Origin: an uncultured Treponema sp.
GTDB lineage: Bacteria > Spirochaetota > Spirochaetia > Treponematales > Treponemataceae
Reading direction: 5' to 3'
Length of the DNA: 64,000 bases
Assembly (NCBI GenBank): GCA_946411505.1
Contig: CAMKEG010000001.1
Location: forward strand, 806,001-870,000
Part shown: piece after piece, positions 17,144-27,648 of the stretch
How the letters are laid out: each line of letters starts with the position of its first letter
Numbering within the stretch: position 1 is the first letter of the stretch
The notes under the pieces: generated by a model
Told to the model about the DNA's origin: nothing
Databases searched by the model: none
Seen by the model: the letters and a program-made list of their open reading frames with translations, nothing else
Position numbers and translations under genes: made by a program

Positions 17144-17887
17144 ATGGCTTTGCGACGACTCAGAAAATTCTCGCTTACAATCGCGATGCTTTTGTTCCCA
17201 ATCACGATTTGGTATTTTTCGCCCTACCTCATAATCATGGCGGCGGCGCGGCATGTCATCAACGGAAGCTTCATCGTCTTTACGCTGATGTTCGTCTTTG
17301 GAATTTTCTTTGGCCGTCTTTGGTGCGGCTGGTTTTGCCCGACGGGAGGAATGTCCGAATGCTTTTCCGACTTTTCTCCCAAATCGCCAAAGCAGGGCTG
17401 GCGGAACTATTTAAAATACGGAATATGGATTGTTTGGATTAGCGGGGTCGCCGTATGCCACGTTTTTGGAAAGGGCGGTTACACAATCCAGCCTTTTTTT
17501 ATGACGGAGCGCGGAATCTCTGTTTCAAACATTTACTGCTACATAATCTATTACGGAATCGTCCTTCTATTTTTGATTCCGGCGATTGTTCACGGAAAAA
17601 GAGCCAACTGCCATTACATTTGCTGGATGGCGCCCTTCATGATTTTTGGCTATAAGCTTGGCCGCCTTCTCCGCCTTCCGCAAGTAAAAATTAAGACAAA
17701 GCCGCAAACTTGCGCCGGCTGCAAGATCTGCCAAAAAGTTTGCCCGATGGCGCTTGACGTTCCCGCCTTGGCCCGGCGCGGAGAAATAAATTCAGCCGAA
17801 TGCGTTTTGTGCGGAGAATGCGTCGCCGCTTGCAAGGCTGGCGCGTTACAGTATAAAATCACCAACAAGAGAGGAACAAATGACTAA
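17144..17887 (+). CDS. NapH/CcoG-like 4Fe-4S membrane protein
   Basis: A 247-residue integral membrane protein with about four spans, the hallmark motif GRLWCGWFCPTGG near residue 57 and two C-terminal [4Fe-4S] ferredoxin motifs (CAGCKICQKVCPMA and CVLCGECVAACKAGA) on the cytoplasmic side. Proteins of this type move electrons between membrane and soluble carriers (NapH in nitrate reduction, CcoG in copper handling, RnfB-like roles). No matching reductase is encoded nearby. Nine bases after the barrel gene with GGAGGAG before the ATG; overlaps the next gene by eight bases. Precise electron partners unknown. Confidence 0.85.
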   Translation: MALRRLRKFSLTIAMLLFPITIWYFSPYLIIMAAARHVINGSFIVFTLMFVFGIFFGRLWCGWFCPTGGMSECFSDFSPKSPKQGWRNYLKYGIWIVWISGVAVCHVFGKGGYTIQPFFMTERGISVSNIYCYIIYYGIVLLFLIPAIVHGKRANCHYICWMAPFMIFGYKLGRLLRLPQVKIKTKPQTCAGCKICQKVCPMALDVPALARRGEINSAECVLCGECVAACKAGALQYKITNKRGTND

Positions 17888-18221
17888 AGAAGAGATATTG
17901 CAAAAAAGCCGAGGAGAAAACGCAGGCCGCGACATTGAGGATTTGGAAGTTCAAAAGGCGGCGGCAAAAGTCGCGTACTTGGCCTCTTTTGGCTTGTGCG
18001 CCCTTGTAAGCGCTATAAGCTGGATTTTGACGCGCAAGGTCAGCGCGCAAGTTTGGATTGTATTTTTTGGAATGTTGAGCGTGGCCTTCTTTGTGAAATT
18101 TTTCAAGATGAAAAAACTGCACGAACTTTTTGTGGCGCTCGGATACCTTGCGATTTTCGCGGCGCTAATCGTCGTATACATTTTTGAATTGAGCGGCCGC
18201 TTTTTGGGGAACGAGGCATGA
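17880..18221 (+). CDS. Small membrane protein, DUF6442-like
   Basis: A 113-residue protein beginning MTKEEILQKSRGENAGRD, then three hydrophobic helices. This layout matches my memory of the DUF6442 family, which in Firmicutes is usually encoded just before a small XRE regulator, exactly as here. Function is unknown. The start overlaps the iron-sulfur gene and the stop overlaps the XRE gene (ATGA), so the three are translated as a unit. The family name is from recall and could be tested by a domain search. Confidence 0.7.
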   Translation: MTKEEILQKSRGENAGRDIEDLEVQKAAAKVAYLASFGLCALVSAISWILTRKVSAQVWIVFFGMLSVAFFVKFFKMKKLHELFVALGYLAIFAALIVVYIFELSGRFLGNEA

Positions 18222-18424
18222 ACGAAGACCTTGTGTTGCAAAACCATCTTAAGGAAATTCGCCAAGAAAAAAAATTGTCGCAAAGCGCCCTGGCGGAAAT
18301 GGTCGGCGTTTCGCGCAACACAATCAGCTCTATAGAAACCGGCCAGTTCTGCCCCACCGCAAAGCTCGCGCTCATTCTCTGCGTGGCCTTGGACAAAAAG
18401 TTTGAGGAAATCTTTTACTTTTAG
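18218..18424 (+). CDS. Small XRE-family transcriptional regulator
   Basis: A 68-residue single-domain helix-turn-helix protein (LKEIRQEKKLSQSALAEMVG, then VSRNTISSIETGQFCPTAKL), of the compact type that often controls its own operon together with a membrane partner. It is the last gene of the operon and the best candidate to bind the two palindromes at 16450-16500, although that is inference. Its stop overlaps the stop of the convergent adenylate cyclase gene by four bases, leaving no room for a terminator. Confidence 0.85.
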   Translation: MNEDLVLQNHLKEIRQEKKLSQSALAEMVGVSRNTISSIETGQFCPTAKLALILCVALDKKFEEIFYF

Positions 18425-19995
18425 GCTATTGTAAAGACGCGGACTTTTTCCTTGCGGCCGCGGATTTCGGCGTCGGCCACAAAAGTTAGCGCGGGCAACG
18501 CCGCGGCCGCAGTCTCCGTCTTGCCAGCAGTCTCGGTTCGCGCCGCTTTTTGGGCTTGAATGAGGTCGGCGGCGGATTGGGAAAGCAGCAAGTCCTTTTG
18601 GCAAGTCTTGCAAAGACCTTCTATGCGGCTCGCCGTGTTGACCGTGTCGCCGATGACCGTGTATTCCATGCGGTTGGCAGCGCCGATGTTTCCTGCCAAG
18701 ACCGGGCCGGAATGCAGCCCGATTCCAAAACGGATTTCGGGAAGGCCGCGCTCTTTCCAGCCCTTGTTCATGTCGGCCAAAGATTCCCGCATTTCAAGCG
18801 CGGCGGCCAAGGCGTCGCTTGCGTGCGTGGCGCTAGGAATCGGAGCGCCGAACAAAACCATTATCGCGTCGCCGATGTACTTGTTTATCACGCCGCCGTG
18901 GCGGGCCACGCATTTTTCAAGGCCGGTAAAGTATTCGTTTAAGAGCGCGACGATTTTTTCAGGCGCCATCTTTTCCGACAGCGTGGTGAAGCCCCGGATG
19001 TCGCAAAACATGACGGTCACTTCAAGCGTCTCTCCGCCCAAAGCCACGCTTTTTGTCAAAAGGTAGTCGCGGATTTGCGGCGTGACGATTTTTCCAAAGG
19101 TGTCGCGCATGAATTCCTTTTCTTTTAGCGAGTCCGCCATTTGGTTGAAGGAATCGCCCAAGGCTCCCATTTCGTCGTTGGAACAAATCAAGGCTTTCGC
19201 GCCATAGTTCCCCCTGGAAATTTCCTCCGCGCTCGCGGTCAATTTTTTGAGCGGCTTTTGAAAGTAGCCGTAAATTAAAATCGTAAGGACAAAGGCGATG
19301 GCGACCAAAATTCCCGCGAAAACGATGTCGTAATACTTTGGAAAGTCGATGCGGTAAAAGCGCGTGAAAAAAAGGCGCGCTCCCAAAAAGGCCGCCGGAA
19401 AAAGAGAGGCCGAAAAAAAGTAAAACAAAAAGAGGCTCTTTATCGAAGAAATGGACATTCGCTCCGCGCTGGAAATGTTTCCGTTTGGATAAAGCGCGGG
19501 AAGGACTATGTTCCTGTTCAGCGTTTCCAGCGTAAAGAAAATCAAAGTGAACGCCAAAATCGAAACAAAAATCGTCGCCACCAAAGACGAGACCACGATG
19601 AAAGTAACGTCGGCGCCCAAAGAAAAATTAAAATACAACAAAAACGAAAGCTCAAACACGAAGCTTAAAAACCAGCCGACAATTCCGCGCAAGGCGAAGG
19701 CCCCCGGAATGTTGACCATGATTTTTATGTATTCCTTGTCGTCCTTCTTGTACTTGACGGCTCTGACCGCGTACAAAAAGCAAAGCAGGCAGGGGGCGAT
19801 GTATGCGGAAACGCCCAAGGCGTTTATAAAAAGCTCGTGGCGGGCCATGAAGTCGCGCCACAATTTTATCGGAGTGTCGTTGGGCATGGGGAATGTTGTA
19901 AGGCTCGTGGACAAGACGGCCAGAATGTTGGCCAAAAGGCAAATCGCGCCGTAAAAATAGACGTGTTTTTTTACAAAGAATTCCTTGAACTTCAT
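18421..19995 (-). CDS. Membrane-bound class III adenylate cyclase with HAMP domain
   Basis: A 524-residue protein. The first 250 residues form six or so membrane helices, then a HAMP-like linker (FQKPLKKLTASAEEISRG...NDEMGALGDSFNQM), then the catalytic domain: metal aspartates in FCDIRGFTTLSEKM and YIGDAIMVLFGAP, substrate lysine in NKYIGD, and the transition-state Asn/Arg in GDTVNTASRIEG. It should make cAMP. The tail is Ala/Thr rich. The start at 19995 is nine bases after the stop of the antiporter gene and has a GAGCGGAAG Shine-Dalgarno, so the two are one transcript. The membrane part probably senses a signal; which one is unknown. Confidence 0.92.
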   Translation of the reverse strand: MKFKEFFVKKHVYFYGAICLLANILAVLSTSLTTFPMPNDTPIKLWRDFMARHELFINALGVSAYIAPCLLCFLYAVRAVKYKKDDKEYIKIMVNIPGAFALRGIVGWFLSFVFELSFLLYFNFSLGADVTFIVVSSLVATIFVSILAFTLIFFTLETLNRNIVLPALYPNGNISSAERMSISSIKSLFLFYFFSASLFPAAFLGARLFFTRFYRIDFPKYYDIVFAGILVAIAFVLTILIYGYFQKPLKKLTASAEEISRGNYGAKALICSNDEMGALGDSFNQMADSLKEKEFMRDTFGKIVTPQIRDYLLTKSVALGGETLEVTVMFCDIRGFTTLSEKMAPEKIVALLNEYFTGLEKCVARHGGVINKYIGDAIMVLFGAPIPSATHASDALAAALEMRESLADMNKGWKERGLPEIRFGIGLHSGPVLAGNIGAANRMEYTVIGDTVNTASRIEGLCKTCQKDLLLSQSAADLIQAQKAARTETAGKTETAAAALPALTFVADAEIRGRKEKVRVFTIA

Positions 19996-20004
19996 CGCTT
20001 CCGC

Positions 20005-21204
20005 TCACTCAAGCTCCGGGGATTTTGAGACCGCCGCCTTAAGCAAAATCGGCGTGACGAGCGCCGAGCAAATCACGCTTAAAATTATCGCGGGAAGCAT
20101 TTTTGGATCAATCATTCCGGCGTCGATTCCCTTTTGCGCGACCATAAGGGCCACTTCGCTTCGGGCCACCATTCCGATGCCGATTACCAAAGCCTCATGC
20201 TTTTTCGAGCCGCAAAGGCGCGCTCCAAGGCCGCATCCGATAATTTTTGACAAAATTGTCAGAACAATCAAAATCAAGGCAAAAAGCAAAATTCCAAAAT
20301 TCATCGTCTTTAGGTCAGTCCTCATTCCGACGCTGGCAAAAAAGACCGGCGTGAAAAGCATGTAGGAAGTGACGGTGACTTTTTTGGCGACATACTGCCT
20401 TGACTTTGTCAAGTTGCACAAAATGAGGCCGGCGAAAAAAGCTCCTGTGATGTCGGCCACGCCAAAGAAAACTTCCGCGCAAAACGACATGACAAGGCAA
20501 AAGGCCAAGGCCCAAATCGCGATTCTTCTTGACTGGTAGTGCTTTTCCGAAATGCGCTCAAAAATTTTCTTCGTCACAAATCCCACGACAAAGACAAAAA
20601 CAAAGAACAAAAGAATTTTAGCCGCGACTAAAAGAACGCCCGCTCCGCCTTCCGCGCCGGCCTCGCCCCGGCCGCTCAAGCCTGTCAAGACGGAAAGAAG
20701 GACTATGCCCAAAATGTCGTCGATAATCGCGGCGCTCAAAAGGGTGGCTCCGGTCTTTGTCTTAAGCTTTCCTAGCTCGTTCAAAGTTTCCACCGTGATT
20801 CCAACCGACGTGGCGGCAAAAACCATTCCGACAAAGGCGGCCTTCAAGACGCCCATAAAGTCCGCGGAGCGCTCGAAGAAAAAGAAATAAAGCGCGCCGC
20901 AAAACAAAAGAGGAACGGCGACGCCAAAACAAGCGATGACAAAAGCCTTGCCGCCAGTCTCCTTCAAGTCCTTCATGTCGGTGTCGATGCCGGCGGTGAA
21001 CATGAGCATAATCACGCCGATTTCCGCGGTCTTTTTAATGAAGTCGGTGATTTCTATCAAGCCGAGGCAGCTGGGGCCTAGAATGATTCCGGCGAGCAAG
21101 GCGCCCACAACTTGAGGCAAATGAATTTTCTTGGTGGCGATTCCAAGGATTTTTGTGGAAAGCAAAATTATCGCCAAAAACAACAAGTATCCGTAAACTT
21201 TCAT
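20005..21204 (-). CDS. Cation:proton antiporter, CPA2 (Kef/NapA) family
   Basis: A 399-residue protein with 12 or so membrane helices. Family stretches include LPQVVGALLAGIILGPSCLG in the second helix, FTAGIDTDMKDLKETG, ATSVGITVETLNELG, LLSAAIIDDILGIVLLS with the ion-binding aspartates, and GMVARSEVALMVAQKG near the end. There is no cytoplasmic TrkA-N domain, so it resembles the short NapA-like group. It probably exchanges Na+ or K+ for protons. It is the first gene of a pair with an adenylate cyclase. The -10 box (TATAAT) ends nine bases before the ATG and there is no Shine-Dalgarno. Confidence 0.9.
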   Translation of the reverse strand: MKVYGYLLFLAIILLSTKILGIATKKIHLPQVVGALLAGIILGPSCLGLIEITDFIKKTAEIGVIMLMFTAGIDTDMKDLKETGGKAFVIACFGVAVPLLFCGALYFFFFERSADFMGVLKAAFVGMVFAATSVGITVETLNELGKLKTKTGATLLSAAIIDDILGIVLLSVLTGLSGRGEAGAEGGAGVLLVAAKILLFFVFVFVVGFVTKKIFERISEKHYQSRRIAIWALAFCLVMSFCAEVFFGVADITGAFFAGLILCNLTKSRQYVAKKVTVTSYMLFTPVFFASVGMRTDLKTMNFGILLFALILIVLTILSKIIGCGLGARLCGSKKHEALVIGIGMVARSEVALMVAQKGIDAGMIDPKMLPAIILSVICSALVTPILLKAAVSKSPELE

Positions 21205-21260
21205 AACGAGAGGATTATATTGCTTTGCAGAAATTTAGTCTACAAAAATTTTTAAAGTTA

Positions 21261-21372
21261 TCGGAAAGAGTGGGATTCGCCCTACGCGCCAAGCCTCCTG
21301 CTTGCGCGCAAATACAATATCGGAAAGAGGGGGATTCGCCTTACGCGCCCAAGCTTCCTGCTTGCGCGCTCC
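21261..21372. repeat. Two tandem copies containing tRNA-Ser 3'-end sequence
   Basis: Two units 59 bases apart start with TCGGAAAGAGNGGGATTCG (21261 and 21320) and continue with a CGCGCC(C)AAGC-CTCCTGCTTGCGCG hairpin. The 18 bases at 21321-21338 are identical to the 3' end of the nearby tRNA-Ser gene (21513-21530); the first copy differs at one base. An inverted fragment TTCGAATCCCCT lies at 21437-21448. Between 21,205 and 21,512 I see no gene. Confidence 0.75.
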
Positions 21373-21512
21373 AGGCCGCCTGCGCTCGCTGCCGCTCCCC
21401 TCCTGGTCGCTCTTCCCATGCGGGCGCTCGCTCCGTTTCGAATCCCCTAATTAAATGTTTGGTATTGCAAAAAGCGGATTTTTCAAAAACTTTATTGTTT
21501 GATTTACCTTAG

Positions 21513-21600
21513 CGGAAAGAGGGGGATTCGAACCCCCGGTGGTGTTTCCACCACGCGCCCCTTCCAAGGGCGTACCTTAAACCAACTCAGACATCTTTCC
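21513..21600 (-). tRNA. tRNA-Ser (anticodon GGA)
   Basis: An 88-base type II tRNA. Acceptor stem GGAAAGA pairs with TCTTTCC, discriminator G; the anticodon stem CGCCC/GGGCG encloses loop TTGGAAG, giving anticodon GGA (reads UCC/UCU serine codons). The long variable arm GTGGTGGAAACACCAC and T arm GGGGGTTCGAATCCCCC are intact. CCA is not encoded. It is transcribed toward the duplicated 3' fragments. Confidence 0.95.
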
Positions 21601-21663
21601 AAAGAACGATTGCATTGTAGCGCGAAAATAAAAAAAAATCAAGACAGAAATAAAAAGATAAAC

Positions 21664-21812
21664 AAAACGCTCCCAGTCGCCGGGCGATTCGCGGAACCGC
21701 TAGCTAGCGTCGCTACACGCAATTTGCCCCTTGTAACTATTTACGTCTGCCGCTAGCGCGGCAGGGGCAAAATGAGTGTTTCCGCAAACCGTCCGCCTCC
21801 TTGCGTCGTTCC
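21664..21812. repeat. Dispersed palindromic element, family A copy 2
   Basis: About 150 bases with ends AAAACGCTCCCAGTCGC and GCGTCGTT-type inverted repeats. The core folds as an outer stem TTTGCCCC (21723-21730) with GGGGCAAA (21764-21771), stacked directly on an inner hairpin TGCCGC-tagc-GCGGCA (21748-21763), leaving a 17-base one-sided bulge starting TTGTAACTATT. The copy at 44,321 has the same fold with a covarying base pair. It lies after the psd gene and before the tRNA-Ser gene; no coding function seen. Confidence 0.8.
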
Positions 21813-21888
21813 ACTCCGCTTTGTATTGGATATTATCCACTCACGCTCTTCCGAGCGTTGTCAATCGCGCGTTTTTAAATCATTCCTT

Positions 21889-22710
21889 TTATTTTTTTCC
21901 AACCGTAACGCATTCCCCCATTTTGACCGGCGTTTCGATGCCGGCGGCGGAGTTTTTTTCGATGTCGCCGCGGACGCTTGCCTTGCCTTTTTGGACAAGA
22001 AGAATTATAGTCGAGCCGCCATATTCAAAAAAGCCTTTCTCGCCGCCGCGCGCTACGACGGCTTCTTGCTCAAAATTGACTATGCGGCCAACCAGCATCG
22101 CGCCCACTTCCATTTGAAGCAAGCCGCCGAAATTTTCGCTTTGAATCACTGTGTACTCGCGCGCGTTCTCGACAAAGACAGGAAGCGTTTCCAGCGCTAT
22201 CGGACGAACGGTGTGAAGGCGGCCGGGGATAAAAACGTTAGGGCCTTTTCTTCCGCCGTCGGCGTAGGCGTACCTGTGGTAGTTGTCAACGCAAAGCCTA
22301 AAGACAAGGCAAAGGCCGCCGTAGTATTTTTTTGCAAGCTCTTCGTTTTGCAAAAGGCGCCCGACCGTGTAGCGGCTTTGCTTTACGGGAATGACGCTTC
22401 CTCCGTCCTCGCTTATCGTCCAGGCCGACAAAAGGCCGTCGCAGGGCGCGCACAAGGATTCCGGCCGCAAGTCAAAAGGACGCTTTCCGTCCTTGATTTT
22501 TCTTCTAAAAAACTGGTTGAAAGTTTTTATTCCGTCGGTCTGGTAGTCGGAAAGGTCAATGTTGTTCTTTTTTACAAAAGGCTTGATTAAAAAATGCGAA
22601 AGCGGCGAATCCAAAAAGCGGCCGGCCGCCCTTGAAAGGGCTGGAGCGCAAAGAGCCTTCAAAAAAACACGCCCGGCCGCGCTCTTGTACAAGAAGTTCA
22701 GCCCGTCCAT
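21889..22710 (-). CDS. psd: Phosphatidylserine decarboxylase proenzyme
   Basis: Psd converts phosphatidylserine to phosphatidylethanolamine at the membrane. The 273-residue proenzyme has the HRYAYADGGR segment with the conserved His, the EVGAMLVGRIVN helix and the self-cleavage motif GGST (usually LGST/GGST) in FFEYGGSTIILL, from which the pyruvoyl group forms. Its ATG directly follows the pssA stop codon (TAAATG), matching the pathway order. No separate cleavage-site damage is seen. Confidence 0.95.
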   Translation of the reverse strand: MDGLNFLYKSAAGRVFLKALCAPALSRAAGRFLDSPLSHFLIKPFVKKNNIDLSDYQTDGIKTFNQFFRRKIKDGKRPFDLRPESLCAPCDGLLSAWTISEDGGSVIPVKQSRYTVGRLLQNEELAKKYYGGLCLVFRLCVDNYHRYAYADGGRKGPNVFIPGRLHTVRPIALETLPVFVENAREYTVIQSENFGGLLQMEVGAMLVGRIVNFEQEAVVARGGEKGFFEYGGSTIILLVQKGKASVRGDIEKNSAAGIETPVKMGECVTVGKK

Positions 22711-23415
22711 TTACTTTCTCATCACGATGAAAATAAAGGCCAGCGCCGCCGCTTCCAAAGCGCCAATCGCGATCATTATAAGAACGCCGCGCTTGGTCGG
22801 CTTCTTTACTTGAATTTCCGAAACGAACAAAAAGCCCACAATCGCCAAGAACAAAAAGTAAAGCAAGGTAAGGTCCGCGTTGGAAAAAATGTGAATCAAA
22901 AGAATAGTCGGAAAGACAAGCGCGGCGCTCGTCACAGGAAGGCCCACAAAAACTTTTGGGGTCTGGGGATTGTTGGCCTGCCTGTCCTCTTCAAGAACGT
23001 TAAAGTAAGCCAAGCGAATCATCGCGGCAAGCGCGTACAAAACCGCGATTACCGTAAGGACGATTTTTATTATGGCGGACTTGTCGGCAAGATGGAAAAA
23101 TTTTATGTCGGGAAAGTTCAGCACGACAATGCTGCTTCTCAACATTGAAATTCCAATGCAGGCCGGAAGAAGGCCAAAGGCGGCCAAATCGGAAAGGGAG
23201 TCAATTTGAATTCCAAATTTTTTCATTTGGTCGGTGCGGTTCTTTTTTGTCCGGGCAACCTTTCCGTCAAAGGTGTCGCAGAGGCCGCAAAACATCAGGA
23301 AGAACATTCCCAAGTAAGGATGGCCTATATCGTTAAGGCAAAGAATCATGCCCGTCGTGGCGGAAAGCATCGAAAGATAAGTCAAGATTACGGTGTAGTC
23401 GTAAAAGCCAATCAT
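22711..23415 (-). CDS. pssA: CDP-diacylglycerol-serine O-phosphatidyltransferase
   Basis: PssA makes phosphatidylserine from CDP-diacylglycerol and serine. The 234-residue membrane protein has the CDP-alcohol phosphotransferase signature FDGKVAR followed after a slightly longer than usual spacer by FGIQIDSLSD, which holds the metal-binding aspartates. About seven hydrophobic spans follow the family pattern. The start overlaps the stop of the upstream flippase-like gene (ATGA) and its stop abuts psd, so the three genes are one operon for phosphatidylethanolamine synthesis. Confidence 0.94.
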   Translation of the reverse strand: MIGFYDYTVILTYLSMLSATTGMILCLNDIGHPYLGMFFLMFCGLCDTFDGKVARTKKNRTDQMKKFGIQIDSLSDLAAFGLLPACIGISMLRSSIVVLNFPDIKFFHLADKSAIIKIVLTVIAVLYALAAMIRLAYFNVLEEDRQANNPQTPKVFVGLPVTSAALVFPTILLIHIFSNADLTLLYFLFLAIVGFLFVSEIQVKKPTKRGVLIMIAIGALEAAALAFIFIVMRK

Positions 23416-24452
23416 TGTATTCCCTCGCTTTTATTTTTATCGCGTCCAAGCATGACGTACCCCAACATCACGGCCATCAGGCTCAACGCGCTGCAAGCGT
23501 AAAAAGAAATTCCCCTGCTCAAAATAGCAAGGGCGCAAGCCTCTTCCTCGCCCATCAGCGTCATGTAGCCAAAGTACATGATGAACTCGGAAACTCCGGC
23601 CGCTCCAGGAACAGGAAGAAAATTTGAGCCAAGCGCGACGTAAGTTTGAATCGCGAAAATTTTCAGGCCGCTTGAAAAATCTCCGCGCATGGCAAAGAAG
23701 CAGAATACCGTCACAAGAATTTGCGACGAACGCTGCAACAAATTCAAAAGATAAATTCTAGCCAAAAATCTTTTTCTTCCGGCCAAAATCGCCACGCATT
23801 CGTTGTACTTTTCTATCGCGGAGTCAATCTTGGAATTGAATTTATGGGCGGCGTTTTCCAAATGGATTTTCTTGAGGACAAAGACAACCGCGCTTCCAAT
23901 CTTGCGGACAAGGCTTTGCTTTTTTAAAAGCAAGATGAAAAAGAAAGCCAGCGCCGACATCGCAAGGATTCCGAACAAAATCATAAGCTTGCTGGCCGTG
24001 TTGAATTCAATGAAGACATGGGGAAACACAATGATTGAAAAAGCGCCGATTCCAACAAGCGCCAGCGTGTACATCGTAAGATTTAAAAGCAAGGCCGCCG
24101 CCACTTGGGCGCCCTTAATTCCATCCTTGCTCATAAACCAAGCGCTGGCGGGCTGGCCGCCGGTGGCAGACGGAGTTATCGACGAAAAATAAATGTCGGC
24201 GGCGGCGTACAAAAAGCCCCGGCGCTTTTTCACCGAATAGCCGAGCGCGCGCAAAATCAAGGCCAAGGCCCGGCCCTCAAAAAAAATAAAGGCAATGGCG
24301 CAAAGGAGCGCGGCGCAAAGCCACAGGGGAGAAGCGCTTTTTATGTCTTGCAAAAATTCCGTGAACGAAAAGCCGCCGTTGTAAAAAAGGGCGCTAATCG
24401 CAAAGGCGGAAAGGGCCAGCGTCACGCAAGCCCAAAGGACTTTTTTCCTCAT
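23412..24452 (-). CDS. LPG synthase-like transmembrane (UPF0104 / flippase domain) protein
   Basis: A 346-residue protein with eight or so membrane helices and the UPF0104 motif YFSSITPSATGGQPASAWFM, seen in the transmembrane half of lysylphosphatidylglycerol synthases and in lipid flippases. There is no aminoacyl-transferase domain, so lipid aminoacylation is not implied. Its place upstream of pssA and psd suggests a role in moving phospholipids across the membrane (inference). TATAAT (24467-24462) ends nine bases before the ATG; the -35 is weak and there is no Shine-Dalgarno, another possible leaderless gene. Confidence 0.85.
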   Translation of the reverse strand: MRKKVLWACVTLALSAFAISALFYNGGFSFTEFLQDIKSASPLWLCAALLCAIAFIFFEGRALALILRALGYSVKKRRGFLYAAADIYFSSITPSATGGQPASAWFMSKDGIKGAQVAAALLLNLTMYTLALVGIGAFSIIVFPHVFIEFNTASKLMILFGILAMSALAFFFILLLKKQSLVRKIGSAVVFVLKKIHLENAAHKFNSKIDSAIEKYNECVAILAGRKRFLARIYLLNLLQRSSQILVTVFCFFAMRGDFSSGLKIFAIQTYVALGSNFLPVPGAAGVSEFIMYFGYMTLMGEEEACALAILSRGISFYACSALSLMAVMLGYVMLGRDKNKSEGIQ

Positions 24453-24503
24453 TTAGCCAATATTATAATAAATTTTCAATAAATTTGAAAGTACCCCGCG
24501 CAG

Positions 24504-24532
24504 TTGAACAAAGCCGCATTTTGCGCTAGACT
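24504..24532 (+). promoter_or_regulatory. Candidate asnS-pyrG promoter
   Basis: TTGAAC (24504-24509), 17-base spacer, TAGACT (24527-24532). The leader of about 20 bases contains the GAGGAAAAA Shine-Dalgarno of asnS. Confidence 0.5.
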
Positions 24533-24559
24533 GTTAAAATATTTTTATAGAGGAAAAAT

Positions 24560-26011
<1,452 letters not shown>

Positions 26012-26034
26012 AACACAATAGATAAGGATTTGTT

Positions 26035-27648
26035 ATGACCAAGTATATTTTTATTACAGGCGGAGTTGTTTCAGGTTTGGGAAAGGGAATCGCGGCCGCG
26101 TCCCTTGGACTTATTTTAAAGAGCCGCGGCTACAAAGTCATCAACCAAAAATTCGACCCCTACTTGAACATCGACCCGGGCACGATGAATCCGATCCAAC
26201 ACGGCGAGGTTTTCGTCACCGACGACGGAGCGGAAACCGACTTGGACTTGGGCCACTACGAGCGCTTCACCGACGCGACGCTTAGCCAAAGCTCCAACAC
26301 GACGGCCGGCCGCGTTTACCTTAGCGTCCTCAACAAAGAGCGCGAGGGAGGCTTTCACGGCGGAACCGTTCAAGTAATCCCCAACATCACCGAAGAAATT
26401 TTGCGCCGCATGTTGCTTTCAACAGACGAAACAGGCGCCGACGTAATCATAACGGAAATCGGCGGAACGGTCGGCGACATAGAGTCGCTTCCCTTTATGG
26501 AAGCCATCAGGCAAATGAAATACAAGGTCGGCGAGGAAAACTGCTGCTACATTCACTTGACCTTGGTTCCCTTCATGAAAAAGGCCGACGAGCTTAAGAC
26601 AAAGCCCACCCAGCACAGCGTCAAGGAATTGCAGGAATTGGGAATAAAGCCCGACGTCATAATGCTTCGCACCGAGCGCGACATCGGGCAGACAACCCGC
26701 GAGCGCTTGGCGGCCTTTTGCAACGTCGATTCCTCTTGCGTAATCCAAAACCTAAACGCAAAGTCGATTTACGAAGTTCCGCTTCAAATGGAAAAGGAAG
26801 GCTTGGGCCAGGCCGTTTGCAAAGTCCTTGGCCTAAAGGAAAGCCAAAGCCAGTTGGACGAATGGAAAAAGATGGTGGACCGCTTCAACAACCCCAAGCG
26901 CAAGGTCACAATCGCGCTTGTCGGAAAATACGTCGCGCTCCACGACGCCTACTTGTCGGTCGTCGAATCCTTGATTCACGGCGGAATCCACAACGAGGCC
27001 GAAGTCGAAATCGACTGGGTTGACTCGGAGCTTTTGACCGACGACAAGACGACGGCCGCGCGCCTAAAGAGCGCCGACGCGATAATCGTTCCCGGAGGCT
27101 TTGGCGACCGCGGAATCGAAGGAATGATAAACACGGCCAAGTACGCGCGTACAAAAAAAGTCCCCTACTTTGGAATTTGCCTTGGAATGCAAATCTTGGT
27201 AATCGAATACGCGCGAAACGTCTTGGGCTTGGCCGGCGCCAACTCCACCGAGATGAACAAAGAAACGCCCTACCCGGTCATCGACTTGATGCCCGACCAA
27301 AACGGAAAAATCTTGGGCGGCACACTTCGCCTTGGAAAATACGAATGTTCCGTGTCCTCCGGAAGCTTGGTCGAAAAGGCTTACGGCTCAAAGACGATTT
27401 GGGAGCGCCACCGCCACCGCTATGAGTTCAACAACAAGTTCCGCGACGACTTGAAGAACGCGGGCCTTGTGATTTCGGGAGTCAACCCGGAGCGCGACTT
27501 GGTTGAGACTTGCGAGGTTCCCGGAAACCCATGGATGGTTGGAGTTCAGTTCCACCCGGAATTCAAGAGCCGCCCCAACAAGGCGGGTCCCCTCTTCCGA
27601 GACTTCATCGCCGCAGCCGTAAAACAAGGGGCGTCAAAAGGCAAGTAG
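26035..27648 (+). CDS. pyrG: CTP synthase
   Basis: PyrG aminates UTP to CTP with glutamine and ATP. The 537-residue protein begins with the canonical [20 protein letters not shown] synthase domain and ends with a class I glutamine amidotransferase domain: catalytic Cys in YFGICLGMQ, and His/Glu in [11 protein letters not shown]. The length is standard. AAGGAT precedes the ATG. The stop codon (27646-27648) is the first part of a long hairpin shared in sequence with the galK 3' end. Confidence 0.97.
   Translation: MTKYIFITGGVVSGLGKGIAAASLGLILKSRGYKVINQKFDPYLNIDPGTMNPIQHGEVFVTDDGAETDLDLGHYERFTDATLSQSSNTTAGRVYLSVLNKEREGGFHGGTVQVIPNITEEILRRMLLSTDETGADVIITEIGGTVGDIESLPFMEAIRQMKYKVGEENCCYIHLTLVPFMKKADELKTKPTQHSVKELQELGIKPDVIMLRTERDIGQTTRERLAAFCNVDSSCVIQNLNAKSIYEVPLQMEKEGLGQAVCKVLGLKESQSQLDEWKKMVDRFNNPKRKVTIALVGKYVALHDAYLSVVESLIHGGIHNEAEVEIDWVDSELLTDDKTTAARLKSADAIIVPGGFGDRGIEGMINTAKYARTKKVPYFGICLGMQILVIEYARNVLGLAGANSTEMNKETPYPVIDLMPDQNGKILGGTLRLGKYECSVSSGSLVEKAYGSKTIWERHRHRYEFNNKFRDDLKNAGLVISGVNPERDLVETCEVPGNPWMVGVQFHPEFKSRPNKAGPLFRDFIAAAVKQGASKGK

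Noticed and set aside
21258..21345. Possible further tRNA genes
   Set aside because: Only the T-arm and acceptor 3' ends are present; no anticodon arm or 5' half can be folded.
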